Positions 26,954 to 38,731 are shown, numbered from the stretch's first letter. The stretch: DNA of 64,000 nt from Microbacterium album (GCF_014643695.1 NZ_BMJY01000002.1:413296-477295); one strand, 5' to 3'. The notes: a model not told the origin generated them from the sequence alone. Program-made: numbers and translations.

Positions 26954-27625
26954 TCAGGCGGCCGCGTCGTCGGCTGTGCCCAGCATCACGTTGGGAACGA
27001 CCGTGCCCTCTGCGAGGCGGTAGTTGGCTCCGACGATCGCGACGCGCCGCTCGGCGACCGCCTCGCTGATCAGTTCGGACGCGTGCAGGAGCGACGAGAC
27101 GGTGTCGCGCAGGTGCTCCCGCCCGACGCGCTCCGCGTCGATCGTGTCGGGCGTCACGCCGTCCGCCGCGCCCTCGCGCTGCACGCGGCGGACCGCGGGC
27201 ACGATCGGCGCGATGAGCCGCCACACCAGGGGCGGGAGTGCGGGGGCGTCCGACCGGGTGCTCTCGATCGCGGCGCGCACGGCGCCGCACTCGTCGTGAC
27301 CGAGCACGACGATGAGCGGCACCTTCAGCACGTCCACCGCGTACTCGAGGCTGCCGACGATCGAGTCGCCCGCGACCTGCCCCGCGTTGCGCACGACGAA
27401 CAGGTCGCCGAGGCCCATGTCGAAGATGATCTCGGCCGCGAGGCGCGAGTCGGAGCAGCCGAACAGCGCCGCGCGGGGCGTCTGCGCGGCGGCGATCTCG
27501 TGGCGGCGCGCGACGTCCTGATGGGGGTGCTTGGGCGTGCCCGCGACGAAGCGCGCATTGCCCGCCAGCATCTCGGCCCACGCCTCGTCGGGCGTCATCT
27601 CCCGCGCCATGGTCTCTCGCGTCAT
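26954..27625 (-). CDS. beta-class carbonic anhydrase
   Basis: A 223-residue zinc enzyme hydrating CO2. Zinc ligands and the Asp-Arg pair are visible: LFGCSDSRLAAE (Cys, Asp, Arg) and VVLGHDECGAVRAA (His, Cys). The start SPDEAWAEMLAGNARFVAG-like region is typical of actinobacterial beta-CAs. The ATG at 27625 overlaps the upstream DUF4245 stop by four bases; an internal ATG at 27610 is the alternative. Association with fumC suggests bicarbonate supply for anaplerosis, which is inference. Confidence 0.93.
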   Translation of the reverse strand: MTRETMAREMTPDEAWAEMLAGNARFVAGTPKHPHQDVARRHEIAAAQTPRAALFGCSDSRLAAEIIFDMGLGDLFVVRNAGQVAGDSIVGSLEYAVDVLKVPLIVVLGHDECGAVRAAIESTRSDAPALPPLVWRLIAPIVPAVRRVQREGAADGVTPDTIDAERVGREHLRDTVSSLLHASELISEAVAERRVAIVGANYRLAEGTVVPNVMLGTADDAAA

Positions 27626-28263
27626 TCCCTCTCCTCGGCTAGAGCACGGACCTGCGAAGCGATCATTCCCGCGACCTCGGCCGTCTTCTCGGGCGACGAC
27701 GTGCCGTAGAGCAGCACGTGGTCGTCGCCGGCCTGCGTGCCGAGGGCGTAAGAGATGTTGGCGTTCCGGCGGGGATCGACGTCGTACACCTGCCAGGTGA
27801 TGCCGTCGATCACGACGTCGTCTGAGGGGGCGGTGCCGCCGAGCACCTGGGCGGCCCACGTGGCATCCGCGTCGAAGCCCTGGGCGAAGCGCAGGAAGCT
27901 CGTGTCGCCGGGGACGTAGACGATGTTCCAGGACGCGGGGGAGCCGGGTGTGACCTCCGCGAGGTTGACCCGCCAGCCGTCGCCGGCAGGCACGTCGGGG
28001 ACGACCACGGTGCGGTCGTAGGCGTCTTCCGCCATGGCCGCGACCGGGGCGGGGTCGACGCTCGGGCGCTCACCGGGGTCGCCGCGCGGCACGCCCCAGA
28101 TCATGATCGCGACGACGCCGAGCGTGACCGCGAGGGCGACGATCAGGTTCCGCAGGCTCTGGCTCTGGCGATAGGCGCGGGAGTTCGCGGCCTTCCGGGC
28201 CGCCGTCTCCTCCGGAGTCTCGGGACGGCCGAGCTCCGCGACCACGCGCGGCGAGCGCGCCAT
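27622..28263 (-). CDS. DUF4245 domain-containing membrane protein
   Basis: A 213-residue protein with a short cytoplasmic tail, one membrane span (NLIVALAVTLGVVAIMIWGVP) and an extracytoplasmic domain containing VVVPDVPAGDGWRVNLAEV and ITWQVYDVDPRRNANISYALG. This matches DUF4245, an actinobacterial family of unknown function that regularly sits behind xseB. It overlaps both neighbours by four or fewer bases, so the whole string is translationally coupled. Confidence 0.88.
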   Translation of the reverse strand: MARSPRVVAELGRPETPEETAARKAANSRAYRQSQSLRNLIVALAVTLGVVAIMIWGVPRGDPGERPSVDPAPVAAMAEDAYDRTVVVPDVPAGDGWRVNLAEVTPGSPASWNIVYVPGDTSFLRFAQGFDADATWAAQVLGGTAPSDDVVIDGITWQVYDVDPRRNANISYALGTQAGDDHVLLYGTSSPEKTAEVAGMIASQVRALAEERE

Positions 28264-28499
28264 CACGACGCATCCTCCGCGCCGCCCCGGGCGTCCTCGA
28301 GCCGTCGCTGGGCCCCGCGCAGCCACTCGTCGCAGCGCGCCGCCAGCGCCTCGCCCCGCTCCCACAGCGCGAGCGACTGCTCGAGCGTGGGCGCGCCCTG
28401 CTCGAGCTCGCCGACGACACGGACGAGCTCGTCGCGCGCCTGCTCGAACGAGAGCGTCGCGACATCGGGAAGTGCGGGCTCCGCGGTCACGTCCTCCAT
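28263..28499 (-). CDS. xseB: exodeoxyribonuclease VII small subunit
   Basis: A 78-residue subunit. The helical core [20 protein letters not shown] and [23 protein letters not shown] is diagnostic. Several copies bind one XseA to form the single-strand-specific nuclease. It starts one base after the xseA stop and its own stop overlaps the DUF4245 start. Confidence 0.95.
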   Translation of the reverse strand: MEDVTAEPALPDVATLSFEQARDELVRVVGELEQGAPTLEQSLALWERGEALAARCDEWLRGAQRRLEDARGGAEDAS

Positions 28500-28500
28500 C

Positions 28501-29817
28501 CTACGATCCAGCCTCCGAGGTCGCGGACGGGTCCGGATGAGGTCCGCCCTCGGCGACCTCGCCCGTCGACGTGGCCGCGACCGATCCTCGCTCGAGCGTC
28601 ACGACGAGGCGCGTCCCGGCCGGCGCCTGCGCCGCGTCGCGGACGATGACGCCGCCGTCCGTGTGCGCGATGGCGTAGCCGCGCGCGAGCGTGGCAGCCG
28701 GCGACAGGGCACGCAGCGACGCGCGCAGTTCGGCGGTGCGCAGGGCGCCCTGCTCGATGCGGCGCGCGACCAGTTCCCGTCCGCGCGTGACCAGCTGCCA
28801 GACATCCTGCGTCCGCGTCCGGATCATGTGCTCGGGGGTGCGGAGAACGGGGCGCGAACGGAGCTGCTCGAGCTGCGCGACGTCGTGCGCGATGCGATGG
28901 CTCAGTCGCGTGGCCATGCGCGCGCGCAGCTGCGCCACGATGGCCCGCTGCTCGCCGACGTCTGGGACCACGCGCTTGGCCGCGTCGGTCGGGGTGGACG
29001 CCCGCAGGTCGGCGACGTCGTCGAGGAGCGGGCGGTCGTTCTCGTGCCCGATCGCGCTGACGACGGGCGTCCGTGCGGCCGCGACCGCGCGCAGGAGGCG
29101 CTCGTCACTGAAGCCGAGGAGGGTCTGGGGGTCGCCCCCGCCGCGCGCGATGACGATGACGTCGACCTCGGGATCCGCGTCCAGACGGGCGAGCGCAGCG
29201 AGCGTCTCGGGGACGCAGCGGTCGCCCTGCACCGCCGCATACTCGGTGCGGAAGCGCACCTGGGGCCAGCGCAGCTCGGCGTTGCGGTGAACGTCCTTCT
29301 CGGCGTCGCTGCGCTCGCCCGTGATCAGCCCGATGCAGTGCGGCAGGAACGGCAGCGGCTTCTTGCGCGCGGGGTCGAACAGGCCCTCCGCGCGCAGGGC
29401 CGCGCGCAGGCGCTCCAGCCGCTCGAGCTGCTCGCCCAGGCCGACGTGCTTCATCGACGACACCTGGAACGTGAAGTCGCCGCCGCGCACGTAGTAGTCC
29501 GCCTTGACGCATGCCACCACGTGGTCGCCGACCTTGAGGTCTGCGGGCATCCGTCCGCGCGCGCTCGACCAGATCCGGATGGAGATCTGCGCATCGCCCT
29601 GCAGGTCCTTCAGCCGGGCGTACACAGCCCCGGCTCGCACGTTCCACGACGTGATCTCGCCCTCGACCCACACCGAGCCCCACCGTTCGATGAACCCACG
29701 GATGGTCTGGTTGAGCCGCGCGACGGACGTGGGCGCGGCCGGCGTCGAGTCGCGCGGCGACACGCTGTCGGCGGGCGGTGCCTCGCCCGGCACCTCGGCC
29801 GGCTGGAACGACGTCAT
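28501..29817 (-). CDS. xseA: exodeoxyribonuclease VII large subunit
   Basis: Catalytic subunit of 438 residues. The N-terminal OB fold ([23 protein letters not shown]) is followed by the nuclease core with [57 protein letters not shown] and [15 protein letters not shown]. The helical C-terminus ends in [13 protein letters not shown]. It works on single-stranded DNA in repair and recombination. It is the first gene of the five-gene minus-strand operon and diverges from ispH. Confidence 0.96.
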   Translation of the reverse strand: MTSFQPAEVPGEAPPADSVSPRDSTPAAPTSVARLNQTIRGFIERWGSVWVEGEITSWNVRAGAVYARLKDLQGDAQISIRIWSSARGRMPADLKVGDHVVACVKADYYVRGGDFTFQVSSMKHVGLGEQLERLERLRAALRAEGLFDPARKKPLPFLPHCIGLITGERSDAEKDVHRNAELRWPQVRFRTEYAAVQGDRCVPETLAALARLDADPEVDVIVIARGGGDPQTLLGFSDERLLRAVAAARTPVVSAIGHENDRPLLDDVADLRASTPTDAAKRVVPDVGEQRAIVAQLRARMATRLSHRIAHDVAQLEQLRSRPVLRTPEHMIRTRTQDVWQLVTRGRELVARRIEQGALRTAELRASLRALSPAATLARGYAIAHTDGGVIVRDAAQAPAGTRLVVTLERGSVAATSTGEVAEGGPHPDPSATSEAGS

Positions 29818-29922
29818 GCCACCTCGGTTCTGGCTCGGTGTACGGTCTGGTCTGTCCTCGCGACGCGCACGGGTGGCGCGGGCGAAACGGCGGCGCTCGG
29901 GCCCCGCACAGGGCGTCGCGCG

Positions 29923-29928
29923 TAGAAT
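29923..29928 (+). promoter_or_regulatory. -10 box of a probably leaderless ispH mRNA
   Basis: TAGAAT ends exactly six bases before the GTG at 29935. No ribosome-binding site is present. The spacing places transcription start on the start codon. Confidence 0.55.
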
Positions 29929-29934
29929 CGGCGT

Positions 29935-31011
29935 GTGAGCCCCACCGCCATCTCGCTACCCGTGCCCTCCGTTCCGGCGCGTCGCGCCCAGGCGCGGCAG
30001 GAGCCCCTCAAGGATATCCCGGTGGCCGGGCACAAGCGTGTGCTGCTCGCGGCGCCGCGGGGATACTGCGCCGGCGTCGACCGTGCCGTGGTCGCCGTGG
30101 AGAAGGCGCTCGAGCGCTACGGGGCGCCCGTCTACGTGCGCAAGCAGATCGTCCACAACATCCACGTCGTGACCGAGCTCGAGGGCAAGGGTGCGATCTT
30201 CGTGGACGAGGTCGACGAGGTGCCGGAAGGCGCGCACGTGGTGTTCAGCGCGCACGGCGTCTCGCCTGCGGTGGTGAACGCCGCCTCTGACCGCGGCCTG
30301 CACGCGATCGATGCCACGTGCCCGCTCGTGACGAAGGTGCACCGGGAGGCCGTCCGCTTCGCGCGGGACGACTACCGGATCCTCCTCATCGGCCACGACG
30401 GTCACGAGGAGGTCGAGGGCACCGCGGGGGAGGCCCCCGACCACGTGACGATCGTCAACTCGCCCGAGGAGGCCGACCACGTCGTGGTCGACGACCCGAG
30501 CAAGGTCGTGTGGCTGTCGCAGACGACCCTCTCCGTCGACGAGACGATGGAGACGGTGCGCCGGCTGCGCGCGCGCTTCCCCCAGTTGCAGGACCCGCCG
30601 TCCGACGACATCTGCTACGCCACGCAGAACCGCCAGGTCGCGATCAAGAAGGTCGCGCGCGACGCGGATCTCGTGATCGTCGTGGGTTCGGCGAACTCCT
30701 CCAACAGCGTCCGGCTCGTGGAGGTGGCGCTCGAGCACGGCGCCAAGGCCGCGTACCGCGTCGACTACGCGGACGAGGTGCGGCAGGAGTGGCTCGACGG
30801 CGTCGCGACGGTCGGCGTCACGAGCGGCGCCTCCGTGCCGGAGGTGCTCGTGCAGGAGGTGCTCTCCCAGCTCGCGGGCGCGGGGTACCGCGACGTCGAG
30901 GAGGTCCGCACGGCGGAGGAGGACCTCATGTTCTCGCTGCCGAAGGAACTGCGCCAGGACCCGAGTGGGCGTCGCGATGAGCGCGCCCTCGGCGGGCGGG
31001 GCCGCGCGTGA
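29935..31011 (+). CDS. ispH: 4-hydroxy-3-methylbut-2-enyl diphosphate reductase
   Basis: Last enzyme of the MEP pathway, making IPP and DMAPP. A 358-residue iron-sulfur protein with its three cluster cysteines visible in [22 protein letters not shown] and [12 protein letters not shown], and the histidines and glutamate of the active site in HNIHVV and HGVSP. The MEP pathway feeds UppS, found earlier in the window. Its stop overlaps the next start (GTGA). Confidence 0.97.
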   Translation: MSPTAISLPVPSVPARRAQARQEPLKDIPVAGHKRVLLAAPRGYCAGVDRAVVAVEKALERYGAPVYVRKQIVHNIHVVTELEGKGAIFVDEVDEVPEGAHVVFSAHGVSPAVVNAASDRGLHAIDATCPLVTKVHREAVRFARDDYRILLIGHDGHEEVEGTAGEAPDHVTIVNSPEEADHVVVDDPSKVVWLSQTTLSVDETMETVRRLRARFPQLQDPPSDDICYATQNRQVAIKKVARDADLVIVVGSANSSNSVRLVEVALEHGAKAAYRVDYADEVRQEWLDGVATVGVTSGASVPEVLVQEVLSQLAGAGYRDVEEVRTAEEDLMFSLPKELRQDPSGRRDERALGGRGRA

Positions 31012-31535
31012 GCGGACCGACACCGCCCGCGGGCGGGCCCCGGTTCGGCGAGTACGCGACGCCCGAGGAGCAGCGCGCCCACATCCGCGCGCCGCTGCAC
31101 GAGCCGCCGGTCCCGCCGCCTGCGGGGCCGCCCGCTGCGGCATCCGCGGGGACGTCGACGCGGCGTTCGCCGGGGCGCACGCTGGATCGCGTGGTCGCGG
31201 TCGGCCTGCTGATCTACGGCCTGCTGACCGTCGTGCGCGCCGCCACCGTGCTGCTCGACCCGGTCGCGCTCGCCGACGCCATCGGCGTGGACGCCGGATC
31301 CGTGGGGCTGCACTCGACGGGCGCGTGGGGCGTCGCAGGGGCGCTCGTGCTCGCGGTCGGCTGGTTCGTCACGGCATGGGCGACCTGGAAAGCGCACGTG
31401 CGCGGCTGGGTCCTGTTCTGGATCCCGCTCGCCGGGGGCGCCGTGTTCAACCTGTTCTCCGCGATGATCGTCGCGAACGCGCTGCTCTCGCACCCCGGTC
31501 TGATCGATGTGCTGGTGCAGCGCTTCGCCGGCTGA
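31008..31535 (+). CDS. DUF6264-like membrane protein
   Basis: A 175-residue protein: a proline-rich cytoplasmic start ([16 protein letters not shown]), then about three membrane spans ([56 protein letters not shown]). The family assignment is from memory of Microbacteriaceae proteins placed after ispH and is moderate. The GTG start overlaps the ispH stop. Function unknown. Confidence 0.7.
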   Translation: MSGPTPPAGGPRFGEYATPEEQRAHIRAPLHEPPVPPPAGPPAAASAGTSTRRSPGRTLDRVVAVGLLIYGLLTVVRAATVLLDPVALADAIGVDAGSVGLHSTGAWGVAGALVLAVGWFVTAWATWKAHVRGWVLFWIPLAGGAVFNLFSAMIVANALLSHPGLIDVLVQRFAG

Positions 31536-31565
31536 CGCTTCTCCGGCTGACGCTTCTCCGGCTGG
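31528..31565. repeat. 15-bp tandem repeat over the end of the DUF6264-like gene
   Basis: CCGGCTGACGCTTCT is repeated twice in tandem plus half a third unit. The first unit contains the TGA stop, so the repeat extends past the coding end, probably by slippage. Confidence 0.75.
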
Positions 31566-31670
31566 CCTTGGGATGCGCGGTGGCCGGGTCACTCCGGTCC
31601 GTCGCCGTGACGGCGCCGATTCGGAGCGCCTTCACCGCGGCGGGAGCGGGGCACGACAGACTGTGATCAC

Positions 31671-32621
31671 ATGAGCCCTCTCAGTCGTCGCCGTCGGCAG
31701 CGCCTCGCGCGCTCCGGGCTGTTCGTCGTGCTCGCGGTCGCGCTGGGTGCGGGCATCGCGTCGTTCGCGAACTCGGCGGTCGGATCGGGAGTCGGCCCCG
31801 AACAGGGGATCGAGGCCGAGGTCGTCCGGCAGGAGCTGCCGTCCCTCGACGCCGACCGGATGCCGTGGCCGGCCGAGGGCTCCGCAGCCGTCGCGGCGGG
31901 CGACGGACCGGCGCTCGCGCGCTCGGAGGAGGCGGCGCCCATGGCGAGCATCACGAAGCTCGTCACGGCGCTCATGGTGCTCGAGGAGCGGCCGCTCGCA
32001 CCGGGGGAGCACGGCCCGGACTATCACTTCGTCGAGCGCTGGAACAACTCGTACGCCGAGTACACCGAGCGGGGCGAGTCGGCCCTTCCGGTGCCCGCGG
32101 GCGGGATTCTGACCCAGTACCAGCTGCTCCAGGGCATGCTCATGGGTTCGGCCTGCAACTACGCCGACATCCTCGTGACCGACATCTGGGGCGGCGACGA
32201 GGCCTTCGCCGCGGCCGCGGCGGTCTTCCTCGAGCGCCACGGGCTCGGTGGCATCGCCATCGTCGAGCCGACGGGCATCGACCCTCGGAACACGGCGAGG
32301 CCGTCCTCACTCATCGCGCTCGCACGGCTCGCGCTCGCCCACCCGGTGGTCGCGGAGATCGTGGCGACGCGCGAGGTCGAGCTGCCGGGCGCCGGCCTGG
32401 TGGAGAACACGAACGATCTCCTGGACGATCCCGGGGTCGTGGGCGTGAAGACCGGGACGCTGGATGGCAGCAGCCTGCTGTCCGCCAAGGACGTCGTGGT
32501 CGGCGGCGAGAGCGTCCGCGTCTACGTCGTCGTGCTCCACCAGCTCGACGACGACGCGCGCTTCGCGGAGTCGCGCGCGCTGTACGCGGCGGTGGAAGCG
32601 CAGCTCGCCGCGACTCCCTGA
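31671..32621 (+). CDS. D-alanyl-D-alanine carboxypeptidase (PBP5-like, S11)
   Basis: Exported 316-residue penicillin-binding enzyme that trims pentapeptides in peptidoglycan. An N-terminal span (LFVVLAVALGAGIASFAN) is followed by the three active-site motifs: SxxK in MASITKLVTALMVL, SxN in GSACNYADIL, and KTG in VGVKTGTLDGS. It lacks the C-terminal amphipathic domain of E. coli PBP5. It stands alone between the ispH operon and the iron importer. Confidence 0.88.
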   Translation: MSPLSRRRRQRLARSGLFVVLAVALGAGIASFANSAVGSGVGPEQGIEAEVVRQELPSLDADRMPWPAEGSAAVAAGDGPALARSEEAAPMASITKLVTALMVLEERPLAPGEHGPDYHFVERWNNSYAEYTERGESALPVPAGGILTQYQLLQGMLMGSACNYADILVTDIWGGDEAFAAAAAVFLERHGLGGIAIVEPTGIDPRNTARPSSLIALARLALAHPVVAEIVATREVELPGAGLVENTNDLLDDPGVVGVKTGTLDGSSLLSAKDVVVGGESVRVYVVVLHQLDDDARFAESRALYAAVEAQLAATP

Positions 32622-32698
32622 CCCGCCGCCGACTTCCGCCCGCCATGCGCGCGGGGCACCGGCGGGGGACGTCGACCGGGGGCGCGCTCCGCGGATGC

Positions 32699-32737
32699 TA
32701 GGTTTGCATCGTGCAAATGAGAATGAGAATCAGTAGC
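32699..32737 (+). promoter_or_regulatory. leaderless promoter with a Fur-box-like operator over the start codon
   Basis: TAGGTT (32699-32704) ends six bases before the GTG at 32711, as in other leaderless genes here. TTTGCA (32703-32708) and TGCAAA (32712-32717) form a dyad. Immediately after, GAGAATGAGAATCAGTAGC (32719-32737) agrees with the classical E. coli Fur box at 15 of 19 positions, every mismatch being G for T. The AGA codons this forces are rare in such GC-rich genes, suggesting that the sequence is kept as an operator. Confidence 0.55.
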
Positions 32738-33742
32738 TTCTGTCTCGTGATCGGAACGGGTGCGCTCCTCGTCGGGTGCAACGCATCGACGTCGCCGTAC
32801 TCGGGCGATCCCGCGTCCGCGGCGGCCGGGTATCCGCTGGAGTACGACAACTGCGGACTGACCGTCTCGGTGGCGGACCCGCCGGAGCGCGTGGTCTCGC
32901 TCAACCAGTCGGCGACGGAGCTGCTGATCCGCCTCGGGGCGGCGGAGCGCGTCGTGGGGACCGCTTACCAGACCGATCCGGTGCCGGACGACATCCGTGC
33001 CGCGTACGAGTCGATCCCCCTGCTCACCGACGGCATCCTCACGCACGAGGGTCTCCTCGAGGCGCAGCCGGACTTCGTCTATTCGTCCTACGCGTCGTTC
33101 CTGACGGCGGACAACGCCGGCGAGCGGGCCGAGCTGCATTCCCTCGGGGTGCCCACCTACCTGACGGAGTTCGACTGCATCTATCACGCGGCGGTCGACG
33201 AGGCGTCCTTCGCGCTCCTGAACGAGGAGATCCGCGACATCGCGCACATCCTGGATGTCGCACCCGCGGGCGAGGAGCTCGTGGCGGAGCAGGAGGCGAC
33301 GGTCCGGCAGGGGCTCGACGTCGCCGAGGCGATCGAGGGGGAGCCGTCCGTCGTGTGGTTCTATTCGACGGCGGCGTCCGCCGCGACTCCCTCGGTGGCG
33401 GGGCCGGGAGGCCTGCCCCAGCACGTGTCGGAGCTCCTCGGGCTGCGGAACCTCTTCGACGATGCGGCGAACAAGTGGCCGGAGGTGAGCTGGGACGAGG
33501 TCGCCGCGCGCGATCCCGAGTTCATCGTCCTGGCGGACCTCACCCGCGGGTACCCCGGTGACACCGCGGCGGAGAAGATCGAGTTCCTCACCACGGATCC
33601 GCTGATGTCGCAGCTGGAGGCCGTGCGGGAGGAGCGGTTCATCGTCGTTCCCGGCCAGTACATGGATCCCTCGATCAACAGCGTCCGCGCGGTTCCCGCC
33701 GTGGCCGAGGGCATTGTCGACCTGCAGGGGCGTGCGCGATGA
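32711..33742 (+). CDS. iron-siderophore/heme-type ABC substrate-binding lipoprotein
   Basis: A 343-residue class III binding protein. The signal peptide ends in a lipobox (TGALLVGCNAS). The fold contains PPERVVSLNQSATELLIRLGA and ERVVGTAYQTD, typical of FecB/BtuF-like receptors, and a C-terminal lobe with ELLGLRNLFDD. It begins an operon with a methyltransferase, an FecCD permease and an ATPase. The ligand could be a ferric siderophore, heme or cobalamin; the Fur-like box favours iron or another metal. GTG 32711 is preferred because of the -10 spacing; ATG 32717 is the alternative. Confidence 0.88.
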   Translation: MQMRMRISSFCLVIGTGALLVGCNASTSPYSGDPASAAAGYPLEYDNCGLTVSVADPPERVVSLNQSATELLIRLGAAERVVGTAYQTDPVPDDIRAAYESIPLLTDGILTHEGLLEAQPDFVYSSYASFLTADNAGERAELHSLGVPTYLTEFDCIYHAAVDEASFALLNEEIRDIAHILDVAPAGEELVAEQEATVRQGLDVAEAIEGEPSVVWFYSTAASAATPSVAGPGGLPQHVSELLGLRNLFDDAANKWPEVSWDEVAARDPEFIVLADLTRGYPGDTAAEKIEFLTTDPLMSQLEAVREERFIVVPGQYMDPSINSVRAVPAVAEGIVDLQGRAR

Positions 33743-34497
33743 CCGACTGGGAGCGCCTCGTGGCGCGCTGGGATGCGCAGCAGGCCGCCTACATCACCGA
33801 CCGGGAAGCACGGTTCGAGGTCATGCTCGACGTCCTCGCCGCGACGCAGGACGGAAGGACGTCCTTCGTCGTCGCGGACCTCGGGTGCGGCCCCGGTAGC
33901 CTCTCGGCGCGCATCCTGGATCGCTTCCCCGACGCCACGGTGATCGGGATCGACTATGACCCGGTGCTGCTGCGTCTGGCCGCGATCGCGCTGGAGTCGT
34001 ATGGCGATCGATTCGTGCCGGTCTCCGCGGACCTCGCTGCGCCGGGCTGGGCGTCGGCGCTGCCTGTGACAGGGGTGGATGCGGCGGTGTCCTCCACGGC
34101 GCTGCACTGGCTGCCGCCGTCCACGCTCGTCGCGCTCTACGCGGAGCTCGGTGACCTGGTGCGGGAGGGCGGCGTCGTGCTCAACGCCGACCACCTGAGG
34201 TTCGACCCCGCGACGCAACCGCTCCTGCGCTCGCTCGCCGTCCGCGACGACACCCGCACGCAGGATGCCGCGCGAGGCGCGGGGGTGCCCACCTGGGATG
34301 AGTGGTGGGAGGAGGCGCTCGCGATGCCCGAGCTCGCCGCGCACGCGGACGAGCGCGAGCGACGCTTCCGGGATCGACCGGCTCCCGCGGACAGCCCGCT
34401 GGCGCTGCACCACGAGGCGCTGCGAGCCGCCGGCTTCCGCGAGACCGGCACGGTCTGGCAGCTCTACGACGACTACATCGTCCTCGCGCGGCGATGA
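33739..34497 (+). CDS. class I SAM-dependent methyltransferase inside the iron operon
   Basis: A 252-residue methyltransferase: motif I is VVADLGCGPGSLSARIL, followed by DATVIGIDYDPVLLRLA and the motif IV region VDAAVSSTALHWL. A family name below this level cannot be given. It overlaps the receptor gene by four bases and the permease by four, so it belongs to the transport unit. It may act on the siderophore or on a cobalamin or heme-like ligand; that is inference. Confidence 0.87.
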   Translation: MTDWERLVARWDAQQAAYITDREARFEVMLDVLAATQDGRTSFVVADLGCGPGSLSARILDRFPDATVIGIDYDPVLLRLAAIALESYGDRFVPVSADLAAPGWASALPVTGVDAAVSSTALHWLPPSTLVALYAELGDLVREGGVVLNADHLRFDPATQPLLRSLAVRDDTRTQDAARGAGVPTWDEWWEEALAMPELAAHADERERRFRDRPAPADSPLALHHEALRAAGFRETGTVWQLYDDYIVLARR

Positions 34498-35560
34498 CGG
34501 CCGCGACGGCCGTCTCGCCCCGCCCGGTCGACGCGCGGCCCCGGCGGCTGCGCGGAGCCGCCGTCGCTGCGCTGGCGTCGGGCGGGCTGGTGGTGACCGT
34601 GATCGGGGCGGTGCTCGTGGGGACGGCGAGCATCGGTGCGCTCGATGTCGTCGGCATCGTGCTGCGCAACGTCGGCCTCGGCGCGCTGGCGCCCACGGCG
34701 CCGGCGCCGCCGCTCGTGGACTCGCTGGTCTGGCAGTCGCGGGTGCCGCGCGTGATCCTCGCCGGCGTGGTCGGCGCGGGTCTGGCCGTCTGCGGCGCCG
34801 TGCTCCAGTCGGTGACCCGCAACCCGCTCGCCGAGCCCTACCTGCTGGGGGTCTCTTCGGGCGCTTCCACGGGTGCGGTCGCCGTGCTGATCCTGGGCTG
34901 GGGCACGGGGGCGTTCGCGCTGTCCACGGGGGCGTTCGCCGGCGCGCTGCTCGCATTCGGGATCGTGCTCGTGCTGATCGGCGGCGGGCGGATCGCGAAC
35001 CCCGCCCGCGTCGTGCTCACGGGCGTCCTCGTGTCCCAGTTCTTCTCCGCGGTGACGTCGCTCGTGCTCATGCTCGGCGGCGACGCGGACTCGACGCGGG
35101 GGTTCACCTTCTGGCTGCTGGGGTCTCTCAGCGGAGCGAGATGGCCCCAGACGCTGCTCGCCGCCGGCATCGTCCTCGTCGGCTGTTCGGTCTGTGCGGC
35201 ACTCGCTCCGGCGATGGACGCGTTCGAGCTCGGTTGGGACGCTGCCGGCGCCCTCGGCATCCGCGTGACGGCGGCGCGGATCACCCTGATGACGTCCGCC
35301 GCGCTGGTCACGGCCGCCGCAGTGGCCGCCTCGGGGGCGATCGGGTTCGTGGGGCTGCTCGTTCCCCACGCGGTGCGGATCATCGCGGGCCCGGGGCATC
35401 GTCTGCTGATCCCGCTCTCCGCCATCACGGGCGCCATCTTCCTCATCTGGGTGGACGCGTTCGCTCGCACGGCGTTCGCGCCGCACGAGCTCCCGGTCGG
35501 GGTGATCACGGCACTGCTGGGCGCCCCGGCGTTCGCTCTCGTCCTGCGCAGGACGGCGCG

Positions 35561-35564
<4 letters not shown>
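34494..35564 (+). CDS. FecCD-family ABC transporter permease
   Basis: A 356-residue permease with about ten membrane spans. The family blocks are RVPRVILAGVVGAGLAVCGAVLQSVTRNPLAEP, LLGVSSGASTGAV and the cytoplasmic loop AASGAIGFVGLLVPHAVRII (ATPase contact). One permease gene is present, so the channel is a homodimer. The ATG overlaps the methyltransferase stop. Confidence 0.94.
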
Positions 35565-36346
<782 letters not shown>

Positions 36347-36351
36347 TCCGG

Positions 36352-36385
36352 GGCGAGGCACCGGTCCGAGGACCGGTGCCTCGCC
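36352..36385. terminator. bidirectional hairpin between the iron operon and fbaA
   Basis: GGCGAGGCACCGGTCC pairs perfectly over 16 bases with its complement, leaving only GA at the tip (in practice a six-base loop). It lies between two converging genes. Confidence 0.88.
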
Positions 36386-36404
36386 GAGGGCTCAGCCAGA
36401 GCGT

Positions 36405-37433
<1,029 letters not shown>

Positions 37434-37613
37434 GGCGACTCCTTGAAGATCGGCGATCAGGCTTCGCCAGTCTATCCGCGCGGGCTCGCGCGCGAGAGGG
37501 TGTGCCCCGGGCCCGTACGCCGCCGACCAACGCTTGGCGGCGAGGAAAGAAACGCGATTTCTGCGCGCCCGTCGTGCCGGTCCGCGGCGTCACGCGGCCA
37601 TACGCTGGAGAAC

Positions 37614-38594
37614 ATGGAGACCTCTGACATGGCGCCCCTTCACCCCGACCGCAACATCGCACTCGAGCTCGTGCGATCCACGGAGGCGGCCGCGATTCGC
37701 GCCGTGCCCTTCATCGGACGGGGTGACAAGGAAGCCGCGGACGGCGCCGCGGTCGACGCGATGCGCGCGTTCCTGGCGACCGTGGACTTCGACGGCGTGA
37801 TCGTGATCGGCGAGGGGGAGAAGGACGACGCCCCCATGCTGTTCAACGGCGAGCACGTCGGCACCGGGAAGGGGCGCTCCTACGACATCGCGGTCGACCC
37901 GATCGACGGCACGTCGCTCACGGCGGCGGGCCGGCAGAACGCCCTGTCGGTCATCGCCATGTCGGATCGCGGGACCATGCTCGACGCGTCGAGCGTCTTC
38001 TACATGGACAAGCTCGTGACGGGCCCCGCGGGCGTGGGGGTCGTCGACATCCGCCTGCCCATCGGCGAGAACATCCGCAAGCTGGCGGCCGCACTGGGCA
38101 AGCCCGTCGACGAGATGGTGGTCTCCGTGCTGAACCGGCCCCGCCACGATCAGCTCATCCGCGAGATCCGCGAGGCCGGCGCCGGCACGCGCCTGATGAG
38201 CGACGGCGACGTCGCGGGCGGCATCAACGCCGCGCGGCATGATGCGCGCACCGACATGTGCGTGGGCATCGGCGGAAGTCCCGAGGGGATCGTGACGGCA
38301 TGCGCGATCAAGGCGCTCGGGGGTCACATCCAGGGCCGCCTCTGGCCGCGCGACGACGAGGAGCGCCAGAAGGGCATCGACGCGGGGCTGAAGATGGACC
38401 ACGTGTACGAGGCCGACGATCTTGTGGCCGGCAACAACACGCTGTTCGTGGCGACGGGTGTGACGGACGGGCAGCTCGTCGCCGGTGTCCGACGGCAGGG
38501 CGACTACGTGTACACGGAGAGCGTCGTGCTGCGCAGCCACTCGGGCACGCTGCGCCGGATCTCGTCGGACCACCTCGTCTCGAAGTGGCTCTGA
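37614..38594 (+). CDS. glpX: class II fructose-1,6-bisphosphatase
   Basis: A 326-residue Li-sensitive phosphatase of gluconeogenesis. The metal-binding blocks are VIVIGEGEKDDAPMLFNGE and VDPIDGTSLTAAGRQNA; further blocks are LMSDGDVAGGINAAR and GIGGSPEGIVTACAIKALGG. The ATG at 37614 is preceded by TACGCT seven bases upstream and by a GGAG too close to be a normal ribosome-binding site, so a leaderless or near-leaderless start is likely. It is divergent from fbaA, suggesting linked control of this carbon step. Confidence 0.96.
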   Translation: METSDMAPLHPDRNIALELVRSTEAAAIRAVPFIGRGDKEAADGAAVDAMRAFLATVDFDGVIVIGEGEKDDAPMLFNGEHVGTGKGRSYDIAVDPIDGTSLTAAGRQNALSVIAMSDRGTMLDASSVFYMDKLVTGPAGVGVVDIRLPIGENIRKLAAALGKPVDEMVVSVLNRPRHDQLIREIREAGAGTRLMSDGDVAGGINAARHDARTDMCVGIGGSPEGIVTACAIKALGGHIQGRLWPRDDEERQKGIDAGLKMDHVYEADDLVAGNNTLFVATGVTDGQLVAGVRRQGDYVYTESVVLRSHSGTLRRISSDHLVSKWL

Positions 38595-38731
38595 CCGTCG
38601 CTGCGGTGTGACCGCGGCCGCGCGATGGCGCCGCGACACTCGCCACCCGTGACGCACCTGTAACCGTCTTCTCGGCAAGCGTCTGGGAGAATGGGTGGGG
38701 ACCGAACGGTCCGCACCACTGGGGGCGAACG

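Noticed and set aside
25508..27709. 733-residue plus-strand frame across fumC and the carbonic anhydrase
   Set aside because: Antisense to two clear enzymes; no protein-like signature.
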